Origin: Paractinoplanes pyxinae
Lineage (GTDB): Bacteria > Actinomycetota > Actinomycetes > Mycobacteriales > Micromonosporaceae
DNA: 64,000 bases
NCBI RefSeq assembly: GCF_026626335.1
Contig: NZ_JAPNTZ010000023.1
Span: 62,001 to 126,000, forward strand
Reading direction: 5' to 3'
Both the position numbers and the translations under genes were made by a program. The notes under the pieces were generated by a model. The model was given only the letters and a program-made list of their open reading frames with translations, was not told where the DNA came from and did not search any database. Below are positions 54,862 through 62,090 of this stretch, piece by piece. Every line of letters begins with the position of its first letter. Within the stretch, counting starts at the first letter, position 1.

Positions 54862-56861
54862 GCGGGCTCGAACCGAGTGCCGTACCGGGCCGCCAGCGCG
54901 AGCGCCCGCCCGCGGAAGTCGGCGTGCTGGTCGGCGAAGCGCAGCACCCCGCCCGTCCAGGCCGGGTAGCCGATGCCGAGGATCGACCCGACGTTGCCGT
55001 CCTCGGCCGTGCGCAGGATGCCCTCGTCGAGGCACCGCCGCGCGTCGACCGCCTCGGCGAACAGGAACCGGTCCTTCAGGTCGTCGAACGGTACGGCTCG
55101 GCCTTCGGCCGTCGCCATCGCGGCCAGCTCGGGCCAGAGGTGGGTGCGCTTTCCTTCCTCGTACGCGTAGAAGCCCCGCCCCGCCGCGCGCCCCGGCCGG
55201 TCGTGCTCGTCGACCATCGCGTCCACCAGGGCGTGCGAGGCCGTCGCCGCGAAGGCGGGCCCGGCCGCGGCCGCGTTCTGCCGGCGGATCCGCTGCACCA
55301 GCGACAGGCTCACCTCGTCGGCCAGCGCCAGGGGCCCGGTCGGATACCCGGCCTGCAGCGCCGCGTGCTCGATGGCCGGGGCCGGCACCCCCTCGGCCAG
55401 CATGCCGATCGCCTCGTCGATGAACTTGCCGATGACCCGGCTGGTGAAGAAGCCGCGCCCGTCGTTGACAACGATCGGCGTCTTGCCGATCCGCCGGCCC
55501 AGGTCGAACGCCCGGGCCACCGCCTCGTCGCTGGTCCGTTCGCCGACGACGATCTCGAGCAGCGGCATCTTGCCGACGGGGGAGAAGAAGTGCATCCCGA
55601 CGAAGGATTCCCCGGTGGCGAGCTCGGTGATCGGCAGGGTCGACGTGTTGGACGCCAGCAGCGCCCCCGGGGCGAGCACCGGCGCGACCTCGGCGAAGAC
55701 GGCCCGCTTCAGGTCGGGATCCTCGAAGACGGCCTCGATCACCACGTCGCACCCGGCCAGGTCGGCCACGTCGGCCGTGGTGGTGATCCGCTCGTGCTGG
55801 GCGGCCCGCGCCGCCAGTTCGGGCGTCGTGTCTTTGACGACCACGTCGAGCCCGGCCTTGGCGCAGGCGAGCGCGATGCCGGCTCCCATCATGCCCGCGC
55901 CCAGCACCGCGATCTTGCGGGCCGCCGGCACCTCGACGTCCGGGCGGGCCAGGCCGCCGTTGACCGCGCGCATGTCGAAGAACAGGGCGCCGATCAGGTT
56001 CTTGGCGATCTGCCCGGTGAGCAGCGTGATCAGATGCCGGGTCTCGATGACCTGGGCCGTCGCGAAGTCGACTTGGGCGCCCTCGACGGCGGCGGCCAGG
56101 ATCTTCTCGGGGGCGGGCAGGGAGGCGCCCTTGAGCTGCTGGCGCAGGGTGGCCGGGAAGGCGGGCAGCTGGACCGCGAGCTTGGGGGAGGAGGGCGTGC
56201 CACCGGGCATGCGGTAGCCCTCGCGGTCCCACGGCTGGGCCGGCGACGGGTTGGCGATGATCCAGGCCCGGGCCCGCTCGATCAGGGCGGCCGGGGTGGA
56301 CACGATCTCGTCGACCAGGCCGTGCTCGTGGGCCTCGGCCGGGCGCAGGCGACGGCCGCTGAGCAGCCACGTCTGCAGGGCCGGGGCGAGGCCGAGCATC
56401 CGGACCGTACGGGTGACCCCGCCGGCCCCCGGCAGCAGCCCCAGCGTGACCTCGGGAAAGCCGAGCCGTGTGCCCGGCGCGTCGAGCGCGATGCGGTGGT
56501 GGCAGGCCAGCGCCACCTCGAGCCCGCCACCCAGCGCGGCCCCGTTGATGGCGGCGACCACCGGACGCCCGTACGTCTCGAGCCGCCGGAAGTCGCGCTT
56601 GATGGTGCTGAGCAGCTCGAACAGCGCGGGCGCGTCGTCCTTGGTGGCGCGGGCCATCGAGGGCAGGTCGCCGCCCGCGAAGAACGTCTTCTTGGCGCTG
56701 GTGACAATCACACCGGCTACCTGCTCGCGCTCGGCCTCGAGACGGTCGACGGCGGCGGTCATGGCGGCCACGTACGTCGCGTTCATGGTGTTCGCCGACT
56801 GATCGGGGTCGTCGAGGGTCAGGGTGACGACGCCGTCGCCGTCCCGCTCGTACTTGATCAT
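54858..56861 (-). CDS. Bifunctional enoyl-CoA hydratase/3-hydroxyacyl-CoA dehydrogenase (FadJ-like)
   Basis: A 667-residue enzyme carrying steps two and three of beta-oxidation. Crotonase domain about 1-190 (SAKKTFFAGGDLPSM, NGAALGGGLEVALACHHRIA, FPEVTLGLLPGAGG), then an NAD-binding 3-hydroxyacyl-CoA dehydrogenase (IAVLGAGMMGAGIALACAK, HFFSPVGKMPLLEIV). ATG at 56861 overlaps the thiolase stop (TGATG). Confidence 0.94.
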   Translation of the reverse strand: MIKYERDGDGVVTLTLDDPDQSANTMNATYVAAMTAAVDRLEAEREQVAGVIVTSAKKTFFAGGDLPSMARATKDDAPALFELLSTIKRDFRRLETYGRPVVAAINGAALGGGLEVALACHHRIALDAPGTRLGFPEVTLGLLPGAGGVTRTVRMLGLAPALQTWLLSGRRLRPAEAHEHGLVDEIVSTPAALIERARAWIIANPSPAQPWDREGYRMPGGTPSSPKLAVQLPAFPATLRQQLKGASLPAPEKILAAAVEGAQVDFATAQVIETRHLITLLTGQIAKNLIGALFFDMRAVNGGLARPDVEVPAARKIAVLGAGMMGAGIALACAKAGLDVVVKDTTPELAARAAQHERITTTADVADLAGCDVVIEAVFEDPDLKRAVFAEVAPVLAPGALLASNTSTLPITELATGESFVGMHFFSPVGKMPLLEIVVGERTSDEAVARAFDLGRRIGKTPIVVNDGRGFFTSRVIGKFIDEAIGMLAEGVPAPAIEHAALQAGYPTGPLALADEVSLSLVQRIRRQNAAAAGPAFAATASHALVDAMVDEHDRPGRAAGRGFYAYEEGKRTHLWPELAAMATAEGRAVPFDDLKDRFLFAEAVDARRCLDEGILRTAEDGNVGSILGIGYPAWTGGVLRFADQHADFRGRALALAARYGTRFEPA

Positions 56862-58066
56862 CAGAGCCTCTCGAGGACTGTCGCGACGCCCATGCCGCCG
56901 CCGATGCACAGGGTGACCACGGCCCGGCGCTGGTCACGCCGTTCCAGCTCGTCGAGCGCGGTGCCGAGCAGCATCGCGCCGGTCGCGCCGAGCGGGTGCC
57001 CGAAGGCGATCGCGCCGCCGTTGACGTTGACCCGCTCGGGATCGAGATCGAGGTCGCGGATGTACTTGAGGACGACCGCGGCGAACGCCTCGTTGATCTC
57101 GAACAGGTCGATGTCTTTCGTGGTGAGACCGGCGACCGCCAGGGCCTTCAGGGTGGCCGGCGCCGGCCCGGTGAGCATGAGCGTGGGATCGGCCCCGGTG
57201 ACGGCGGCGCCGACGATGCGGGCCCGCGGCGTGAGGCCGAGATCGTCGCCCACGGAAGAAGAGCCGATGAGCACGAGGCCGGCACCGTCCACGATGCCGG
57301 ACGAGTTTCCCGCGTGGTGGACGTGCTCGAGGCGTTCCAGCCACGGGTACTTGCGCAGGGCGACCGCGTCGAAGAACTCGGTGCGTGCGAACGACGCCCG
57401 CAATTTCCCCAGGCTCTCGACAGTGGATCCGGGCCGGGGATGCTCGTCGGCGGTGAGGATGTCGAGGCCGTTGGCGTCGCGGACGGGCACCAGCGAGCGC
57501 GCGAAGTGACCGCCGGCCTGCGCCTTGGCCGCCCTGTCCTGCGACTGCACGGCGTACGCGTCGACGTCCTCCCGGGTGAAGCCCTCGAGCGTGGCGATCA
57601 GGTCGGCGCTGATTCCCTGCGGCACGAAGTCGGTGGCGAACGCCGTCTCGGGGTCGAGGAACCAGGCGCCGCCGTCGGAGCCCATCGGGTTGCGCGACAT
57701 CGACTCGACCCCGCCCGCCACGATCAGGTGCTCCCAACCCGACCGGATGCGGGCCGCCGCCTGGTTGACCGCCTCGAGCCCGGAGCCGCAGAACCGGTCG
57801 AGCTGCACGCCGGCCACCGTGTCGGGCAGCCCGGCCAGCAGCGCGGCCGACCGGGACAGGTCGCCGCCCTGCTCGCCGACCGGCGTGACGATGCCCAGCA
57901 CCAGGTCGTCGATGCGGGCCGGATCGAGGCCGGGCAGCCGCGACCGCAGCGCGTCGAGCAGGCCGGTGACCAGCGAGATCGGCTTCACGCCGTGCAGGGC
58001 GCCGTTCTCTTTGCCCCGGCCTCGGGGTGTGCGCAGTGCGTCGTACACATAAGCCTCAGAGGACAC
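56861..58066 (-). CDS. Thiolase (acetyl-CoA acyltransferase, FadA-like)
   Basis: A 401-residue thiolase. The nucleophilic Cys is in RFCGSGLEAVNQAA, followed by NEAFAAVVLKYIRD, GHPLGATGAM (His) and a C-terminal Cys in LCIGGGMGVATVLE. It performs the last beta-oxidation step. GTG at 58066 overlaps the acyl-CoA dehydrogenase stop by 11 bp. Confidence 0.94.
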   Translation of the reverse strand: MSSEAYVYDALRTPRGRGKENGALHGVKPISLVTGLLDALRSRLPGLDPARIDDLVLGIVTPVGEQGGDLSRSAALLAGLPDTVAGVQLDRFCGSGLEAVNQAAARIRSGWEHLIVAGGVESMSRNPMGSDGGAWFLDPETAFATDFVPQGISADLIATLEGFTREDVDAYAVQSQDRAAKAQAGGHFARSLVPVRDANGLDILTADEHPRPGSTVESLGKLRASFARTEFFDAVALRKYPWLERLEHVHHAGNSSGIVDGAGLVLIGSSSVGDDLGLTPRARIVGAAVTGADPTLMLTGPAPATLKALAVAGLTTKDIDLFEINEAFAAVVLKYIRDLDLDPERVNVNGGAIAFGHPLGATGAMLLGTALDELERRDQRRAVVTLCIGGGMGVATVLERL

Positions 58067-59219
58067 GGACGATCAGCTCCTTCATGATCTCGTTCGTGCC
58101 GCCGTAGATTTTCTGCACGCGGGCGTCGGCGTACATGCGGGCGATCGGATACTCGGTGGTGTAGCCGTACCCGCCGAAGATCTGCAGGCAGCGGTCGACG
58201 ACCTCGCACTGGCCCTCGGTGAGCCAGGCCTTGGCCATGGCGGCCGTGGCGACGTCGAGCTCGCCCCGCGTGTGCCGGGCGATGCAGTCGTCCAGGAACA
58301 CCCGCGAGACCCGGGTGCGGGTCGCGCAGTCGGCCAGCACCATCCGGGTGTTCTGGTGACCGATCAGCGGCTTGCCGAAGGCGGTTCTTTCCTTCGCGTA
58401 CGCCGTGGCCAGCTCCACCGCGCGTTGCATGGCCGCCACCGCGCCGACGCCGATCACCAGGCGTTCCTGCGGCAGCTGGCGCATCATCTGGAAGAAGCCC
58501 GAACCCTCGGACTCGAGCCGGTTGGCCGCCGGCACTCGCATGTCGTCGAAGAACAGTTCGGCCGTGTCGTTGGAGTGCAGCCCGATCTTCTCGAGCAGAC
58601 GCCCGCGCCGGAACCCCGGGGTGTCGTCGCCGAGCTCGCAGACCAGCAGGCTGATGCCGGCCGCCCGCTGCGCCGGGTCGGTCTTGACGGCCAGGATCAG
58701 CAGGTCGGCCAGGCCGCCGTTGGTGATGAACGTCTTGGACCCGCTGACCAGGTAGTCGTCCCCGTCGCGTACGGCGCGGGTCTTGATCTCTTGCAGGTCG
58801 GAGCCGCCGCCGGGCTCGGTCATGCCGATCGCGCCGACCAGCTCACCCGAGCACAGACCGGGCAGCCACCGCCGTTTCTGCTCCTCGTTCCCGTACGCGA
58901 CCAGGTAGCCCGTCACGATGCCGCTGTGCACCGCCAGGCCGAGGCTCCCCTCGCCGCAGGCCATCTGCTCGTGCAGCAGCACCGCCTCGTGCGTGAAGTC
59001 GCCACCCCCGCCGCCGTACTCTTCGGGCACACTGAGACCGAGCAGGCCCAGCTTGCCCGCCGCCCGGTAGTGCTCCCGGTCGGGATGGCCCTGCTGCTCG
59101 TGGCGGGCCTGATGCGGCAGCACCTCGTTGACGAAGAACGTGCGGGCCAGCTCGGCAAGGGCCTCGTGCTCGGGCTCGCGCCACGGCGGCGCGTACCCGT
59201 CCAGTCCTGGGGTGGGCAT
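58056..59219 (-). CDS. Acyl-CoA dehydrogenase (long-chain type)
   Basis: A 387-residue FAD enzyme for the first beta-oxidation step. It has LPQERLVIGVGAVAAM, where Glu is the likely catalytic base as in LCAD/IVD-type enzymes, while the C-terminal IYGGTNEIMKEL has Gly in the position used by medium-chain enzymes. Flavin contact TEPGGGSDLQ and KTFITNG are present. ATG at 59219 has AGGTAGGA upstream. It heads the four-gene operon. Confidence 0.93.
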   Translation of the reverse strand: MPTPGLDGYAPPWREPEHEALAELARTFFVNEVLPHQARHEQQGHPDREHYRAAGKLGLLGLSVPEEYGGGGGDFTHEAVLLHEQMACGEGSLGLAVHSGIVTGYLVAYGNEEQKRRWLPGLCSGELVGAIGMTEPGGGSDLQEIKTRAVRDGDDYLVSGSKTFITNGGLADLLILAVKTDPAQRAAGISLLVCELGDDTPGFRRGRLLEKIGLHSNDTAELFFDDMRVPAANRLESEGSGFFQMMRQLPQERLVIGVGAVAAMQRAVELATAYAKERTAFGKPLIGHQNTRMVLADCATRTRVSRVFLDDCIARHTRGELDVATAAMAKAWLTEGQCEVVDRCLQIFGGYGYTTEYPIARMYADARVQKIYGGTNEIMKELIVRVL

Positions 59220-59235
59220 GGTCCTACCTTTTCGA

Positions 59236-59258
59236 GTTGTTGGCGGAGTGTCAACAAC
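59236..59258. promoter_or_regulatory. Inverted repeat operator at the fatty-acid operon
   Basis: GTTGTTG (59236-59242) and CAACAAC (59252-59258) form an inverted repeat with a 9-nt spacer in the 61-bp divergent region between the acyl-CoA dehydrogenase and TetR genes, where a FadR-like TetR repressor would bind. Confidence 0.6.
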
Positions 59259-59280
59259 GTCTTGCCGTAAGGTCATCTCC

Positions 59281-59880
59281 GTGAGTGTGCAGGCGGGACC
59301 GCGCCGCCGGCTGGAACCGGACGCGCGGCGGGAGCAGATCCTGTCGGTGGCCGTGCGGCTGTTCGGCGAACGCGGCTACGCCGACGTGTCCACGACCGAC
59401 GTCGCCCGCACCGCCGGGGTGGCCCGCGGGCTGGTCAACCACTACTTCGGCACCAAGAAAGAGCTGTACCTCGACGTCATCCGGGTCATGCTGACCGTGC
59501 CCGAGGTCGCGATCACCGGGCTGCCCGCGGGCACCCTGCCGACCCGGGTCGACGCGATCGTGGACTGGTACCTCGACGTCGTCTCCCGGCACAGCCGATC
59601 CTGGCTGGCCGCCATCACGGCCGGCGGCATGGCCGGCGACACCGACGTCGACCGGGTGATCGCCGAGGCCATCGACGCCGCCGCCGATGCCGTGCTGCAG
59701 GCGATCGGAGAGCCCAAGCCCAGCCCCGCGCTGCACGCCCTGGCACGCTCCTATGTGGGCCTGGCCGTCTCGACCGCCCGCGAGTGGCTGCAGCGCGGCG
59801 TGCTCACCCGGGCCCAGGTGCACCGCCTGCTCGCCGCCACCTTGCTCACGATGGTGGAACAGGTCTTCCCCGACGCCTAG
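59281..59880 (+). CDS. TetR-family regulator (fatty-acid operon)
   Basis: A 199-residue repressor with a helix-turn-helix (VSTTDVARTAGVARGLVNHY) and a C-terminal ligand domain. It is divergent from the four-gene beta-oxidation operon and shares the 61-bp operator region, so it probably represses it and is induced by acyl-CoA. GTG at 59281 starts the protein; no better start exists before the HTH. Confidence 0.88.
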   Translation: MSVQAGPRRRLEPDARREQILSVAVRLFGERGYADVSTTDVARTAGVARGLVNHYFGTKKELYLDVIRVMLTVPEVAITGLPAGTLPTRVDAIVDWYLDVVSRHSRSWLAAITAGGMAGDTDVDRVIAEAIDAAADAVLQAIGEPKPSPALHALARSYVGLAVSTAREWLQRGVLTRAQVHRLLAATLLTMVEQVFPDA

Positions 59881-59993
59881 GGTCCAGCCGATCGACTGAC
59901 TGTGCGGGTCGGCCGGGGTGGGAACGATGGGTATCTGCGCGCTCCGCAATGACCCGTCACGGGTACCCCAACCTCTCGTTCCCGGAGCCTGAC

Positions 59994-61091
59994 ATGGCTG
60001 ACACGAAGCTCGAAGCAGACCGATACAGCGCTGACACTCTGACGATCGGCCCCGGCGTCGCCGTCGACGAACTGAACGTGCAGTTGCAGAAGGAAGGCCT
60101 CGGCCCGCTCATCGCCGCTCCCGGCCGCACCGCCGGGTCCCGCCGGATCGTCACCGTCGGCGACGGCCAGGCCGTGGCCGCGTTCGACGTGCTGCACGGC
60201 TCGGGCCACGACCTGCGGCTCGACAAGCTGCACGTCGGCGGCGTGGAGTTCATGGGCAAGCACTGGGGCCACGGCTTCACCTGGTCGGAGCTGACGATGC
60301 TGGAGAAGGACAAGCCGGCCCGGCCGCCGTGGGAGAAGCTGCCCGCCGGCCTGCGCCGCCCGGTGATCGCCCTGCTCGACACCGGCGTCGAGAAGCACCC
60401 GTGGATCGACGTCGGCACCACCGGCGATCCGTTCGTCGTGCACGCCGAGGAGGCCGACTGGCCGCGGCCGTTCCCGCGGATGCTGCCCGTGTTCGCTCCG
60501 GGCGCCGGTCCCGGCCGGGACGCCGGGCACGCCACCTTCATCGCCGGGCTGATCCGGACCGCCGCGCCCAGCGCGCGGGTGCTCTCGCTGCAGGTGATGG
60601 ACGAGCACGGCAAGGTGCAGGAGTCGCGCATCTCCGAGGCCCTGAACTGGCTGGCCGAGTACGCCGGGCTGACCGGCCCCGACCCGGCCGCCGGCCGCCC
60701 GGTCGACGTGATCTGCATGGCGTTCGGGCGCGAACCCGACGACACCGACCCGTTCACCGAGGTCGAGGCGGCGATGAAACCGTTCGCCGACGCCGGCATC
60801 CCGCTGGTCGCCTCGGCCGGCAACGACCACCAGGACAAGAAGGTGATGCCAGCCGGATCCGACTCGGTCCTCGCCGTCGGCGCCGGCTTCGGCCGCTACC
60901 ACGCCGACTTCAGCAACTACGGCGACTGGGTCGACCGCTACCGCGACGGCGTCGACGTGCTCGGCATCCTGCCCGGCACCGACCCCAACGGCGCCGACGG
61001 GCGCTGGGTGAAGTGGAGCGGCACGTCGTTCGCGGCCGCCACCTTCGCCGCCGATCTGGCCCGCCCGCAGGTCGACCGCGGCCATGTCTGA
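59994..61091 (+). CDS. Cytoplasmic S8-family serine protease
   Basis: A 365-residue subtilisin-like protease with the triad Asp129 (LLDTGVEKHP), His179 (GRDAGHATFIAGL) and Ser345 (SGTSFAAATF). SAGND at about residue 279 provides the oxyanion Asn. No signal peptide; an about 110-residue N-terminal part precedes the catalytic domain and may act as an adaptor or prodomain. ATG at 59994 has GGAG 8 nt upstream. Its end overlaps the sigma factor start by 8 bp. Confidence 0.88.
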   Translation: MADTKLEADRYSADTLTIGPGVAVDELNVQLQKEGLGPLIAAPGRTAGSRRIVTVGDGQAVAAFDVLHGSGHDLRLDKLHVGGVEFMGKHWGHGFTWSELTMLEKDKPARPPWEKLPAGLRRPVIALLDTGVEKHPWIDVGTTGDPFVVHAEEADWPRPFPRMLPVFAPGAGPGRDAGHATFIAGLIRTAAPSARVLSLQVMDEHGKVQESRISEALNWLAEYAGLTGPDPAAGRPVDVICMAFGREPDDTDPFTEVEAAMKPFADAGIPLVASAGNDHQDKKVMPAGSDSVLAVGAGFGRYHADFSNYGDWVDRYRDGVDVLGILPGTDPNGADGRWVKWSGTSFAAATFAADLARPQVDRGHV

Positions 61092-61644
61092 CGTCCGGCT
61101 GGGCACGCTGCTCGAGCGGGCCCGCGACGGCGACCGCGACTCGCTGCACGAGCTGGTGCGTGAGCTGAACCCGGTGCTGTGGCGGGTCGCCCGCGGGCAG
61201 GGGCTGACGGCCGAGGACGCGGCCGACGTGGTGCAGACGTCGTGGCTCGAACTGCTGCGGCGGCTGCACGAGATCCGCACGCCGAGGGCCGTGACCGCCT
61301 GGCTCATCACCGCCACCCGCCGCGAGGCCTGGCACCGGCAGCAACGCGGCCGCCGCGATCTGCCCGACGGCGCGATCGCGCTCGACGGCCTGGCCGATCC
61401 CGGCCCGCCGCCCGACCAGCGGCTGCTCACCGACGAGCGCGACCGGGTTTTGTGGAGCCACTTCGCCCGGCTCTCGCAGCGCTGCCGGGAGCTGCTGGGC
61501 ATCGTCGCCCAGGTGGCCCGGCCCGACTACTCGGCGATCGCCGAGGCGTACGGGATGCCGCACGGCAGCATCGGCCCGACCCGCGGCCGCTGCCTGGCCA
61601 AGCTGCGCGAGATGCTGCTGTCCGACCCGGCCTGGGGTGCCTGA
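61084..61644 (+). CDS. ECF-type RNA polymerase sigma factor
   Basis: A 186-residue extracytoplasmic-function-like sigma factor with sigma2 (NPVLWRVARGQGLTAEDAAD, VVQTSWLELLRRLHEI) and sigma4 (LLGIVAQVARPDYSAIAEAY, RGRCLAKLREMLL) regions separated by a short linker. ATG at 61084 overlaps the S8 protease end, and its stop overlaps the next ATG. It likely directs transcription of this operon or a wider stress regulon. Confidence 0.9.
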   Translation: MSDVRLGTLLERARDGDRDSLHELVRELNPVLWRVARGQGLTAEDAADVVQTSWLELLRRLHEIRTPRAVTAWLITATRREAWHRQQRGRRDLPDGAIALDGLADPGPPPDQRLLTDERDRVLWSHFARLSQRCRELLGIVAQVARPDYSAIAEAYGMPHGSIGPTRGRCLAKLREMLLSDPAWGA

Positions 61645-62090
61645 TGGACCCCGTGGACGCCGAGATCCTGCAGCGCATCGCCCGCTTCGACCCGCCCCCG
61701 GCCGACCTCGACGAGCGGGTGCTGTTCGCCATCGACCTCGGCTCGCTGGAGGCCGAGGTGGCCCACCTGGCCGAGGAGACCCTGGCCGGTTCCGGCGCGC
61801 GGGCGGCCGGCGAACGAACGCGCACGATCACGTTCGACGCCGACAGCCGCTCGGTCATGATCACCGTGGTCGAGCGCCCCGACAACCTCGTCCGCATCGA
61901 CGGCTGGCTCGCCCCCGGGGCCGCGCTGCAAGTGGACCTGCGGCAGCCCGAGCCGGCCCCGCTGCGGACCGTGACGGCCGACGCCACCGGCCGGTTCGTG
62001 TTCGACGAAGTGCCGCACGGGCTGGCCCAGCTGCTCGTGCACGGCGACAACGGCGATGCCCGGGTGGTGACGCCATCGCTGGTGCTGTGA
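61644..62090 (+). CDS. Beta-rich protein linking sigma factor and CHAT genes
   Basis: A 148-residue protein. An N-terminal helix (DAEILQRIARFDPPPADLDE) is followed by a beta-rich domain (RTITFDADSRSVMITVVERP to FVFDEVPHGLAQLLVHGDNG). It is tightly coupled on both sides (TGATG and GTGA overlaps), which suggests a stoichiometric partner, possibly a sigma or protease modulator. No anti-sigma zinc motif is seen and no family is recognised. Confidence 0.65.
   Translation: MDPVDAEILQRIARFDPPPADLDERVLFAIDLGSLEAEVAHLAEETLAGSGARAAGERTRTITFDADSRSVMITVVERPDNLVRIDGWLAPGAALQVDLRQPEPAPLRTVTADATGRFVFDEVPHGLAQLLVHGDNGDARVVTPSLVL

Noticed and set aside
54924..57509. Long plus-strand frame opposite the beta-oxidation genes
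   Set aside because: The minus strand encodes the FadJ- and thiolase-type enzymes with all catalytic motifs; the plus frame shows only Arg/Gly/Asp-rich sequence.
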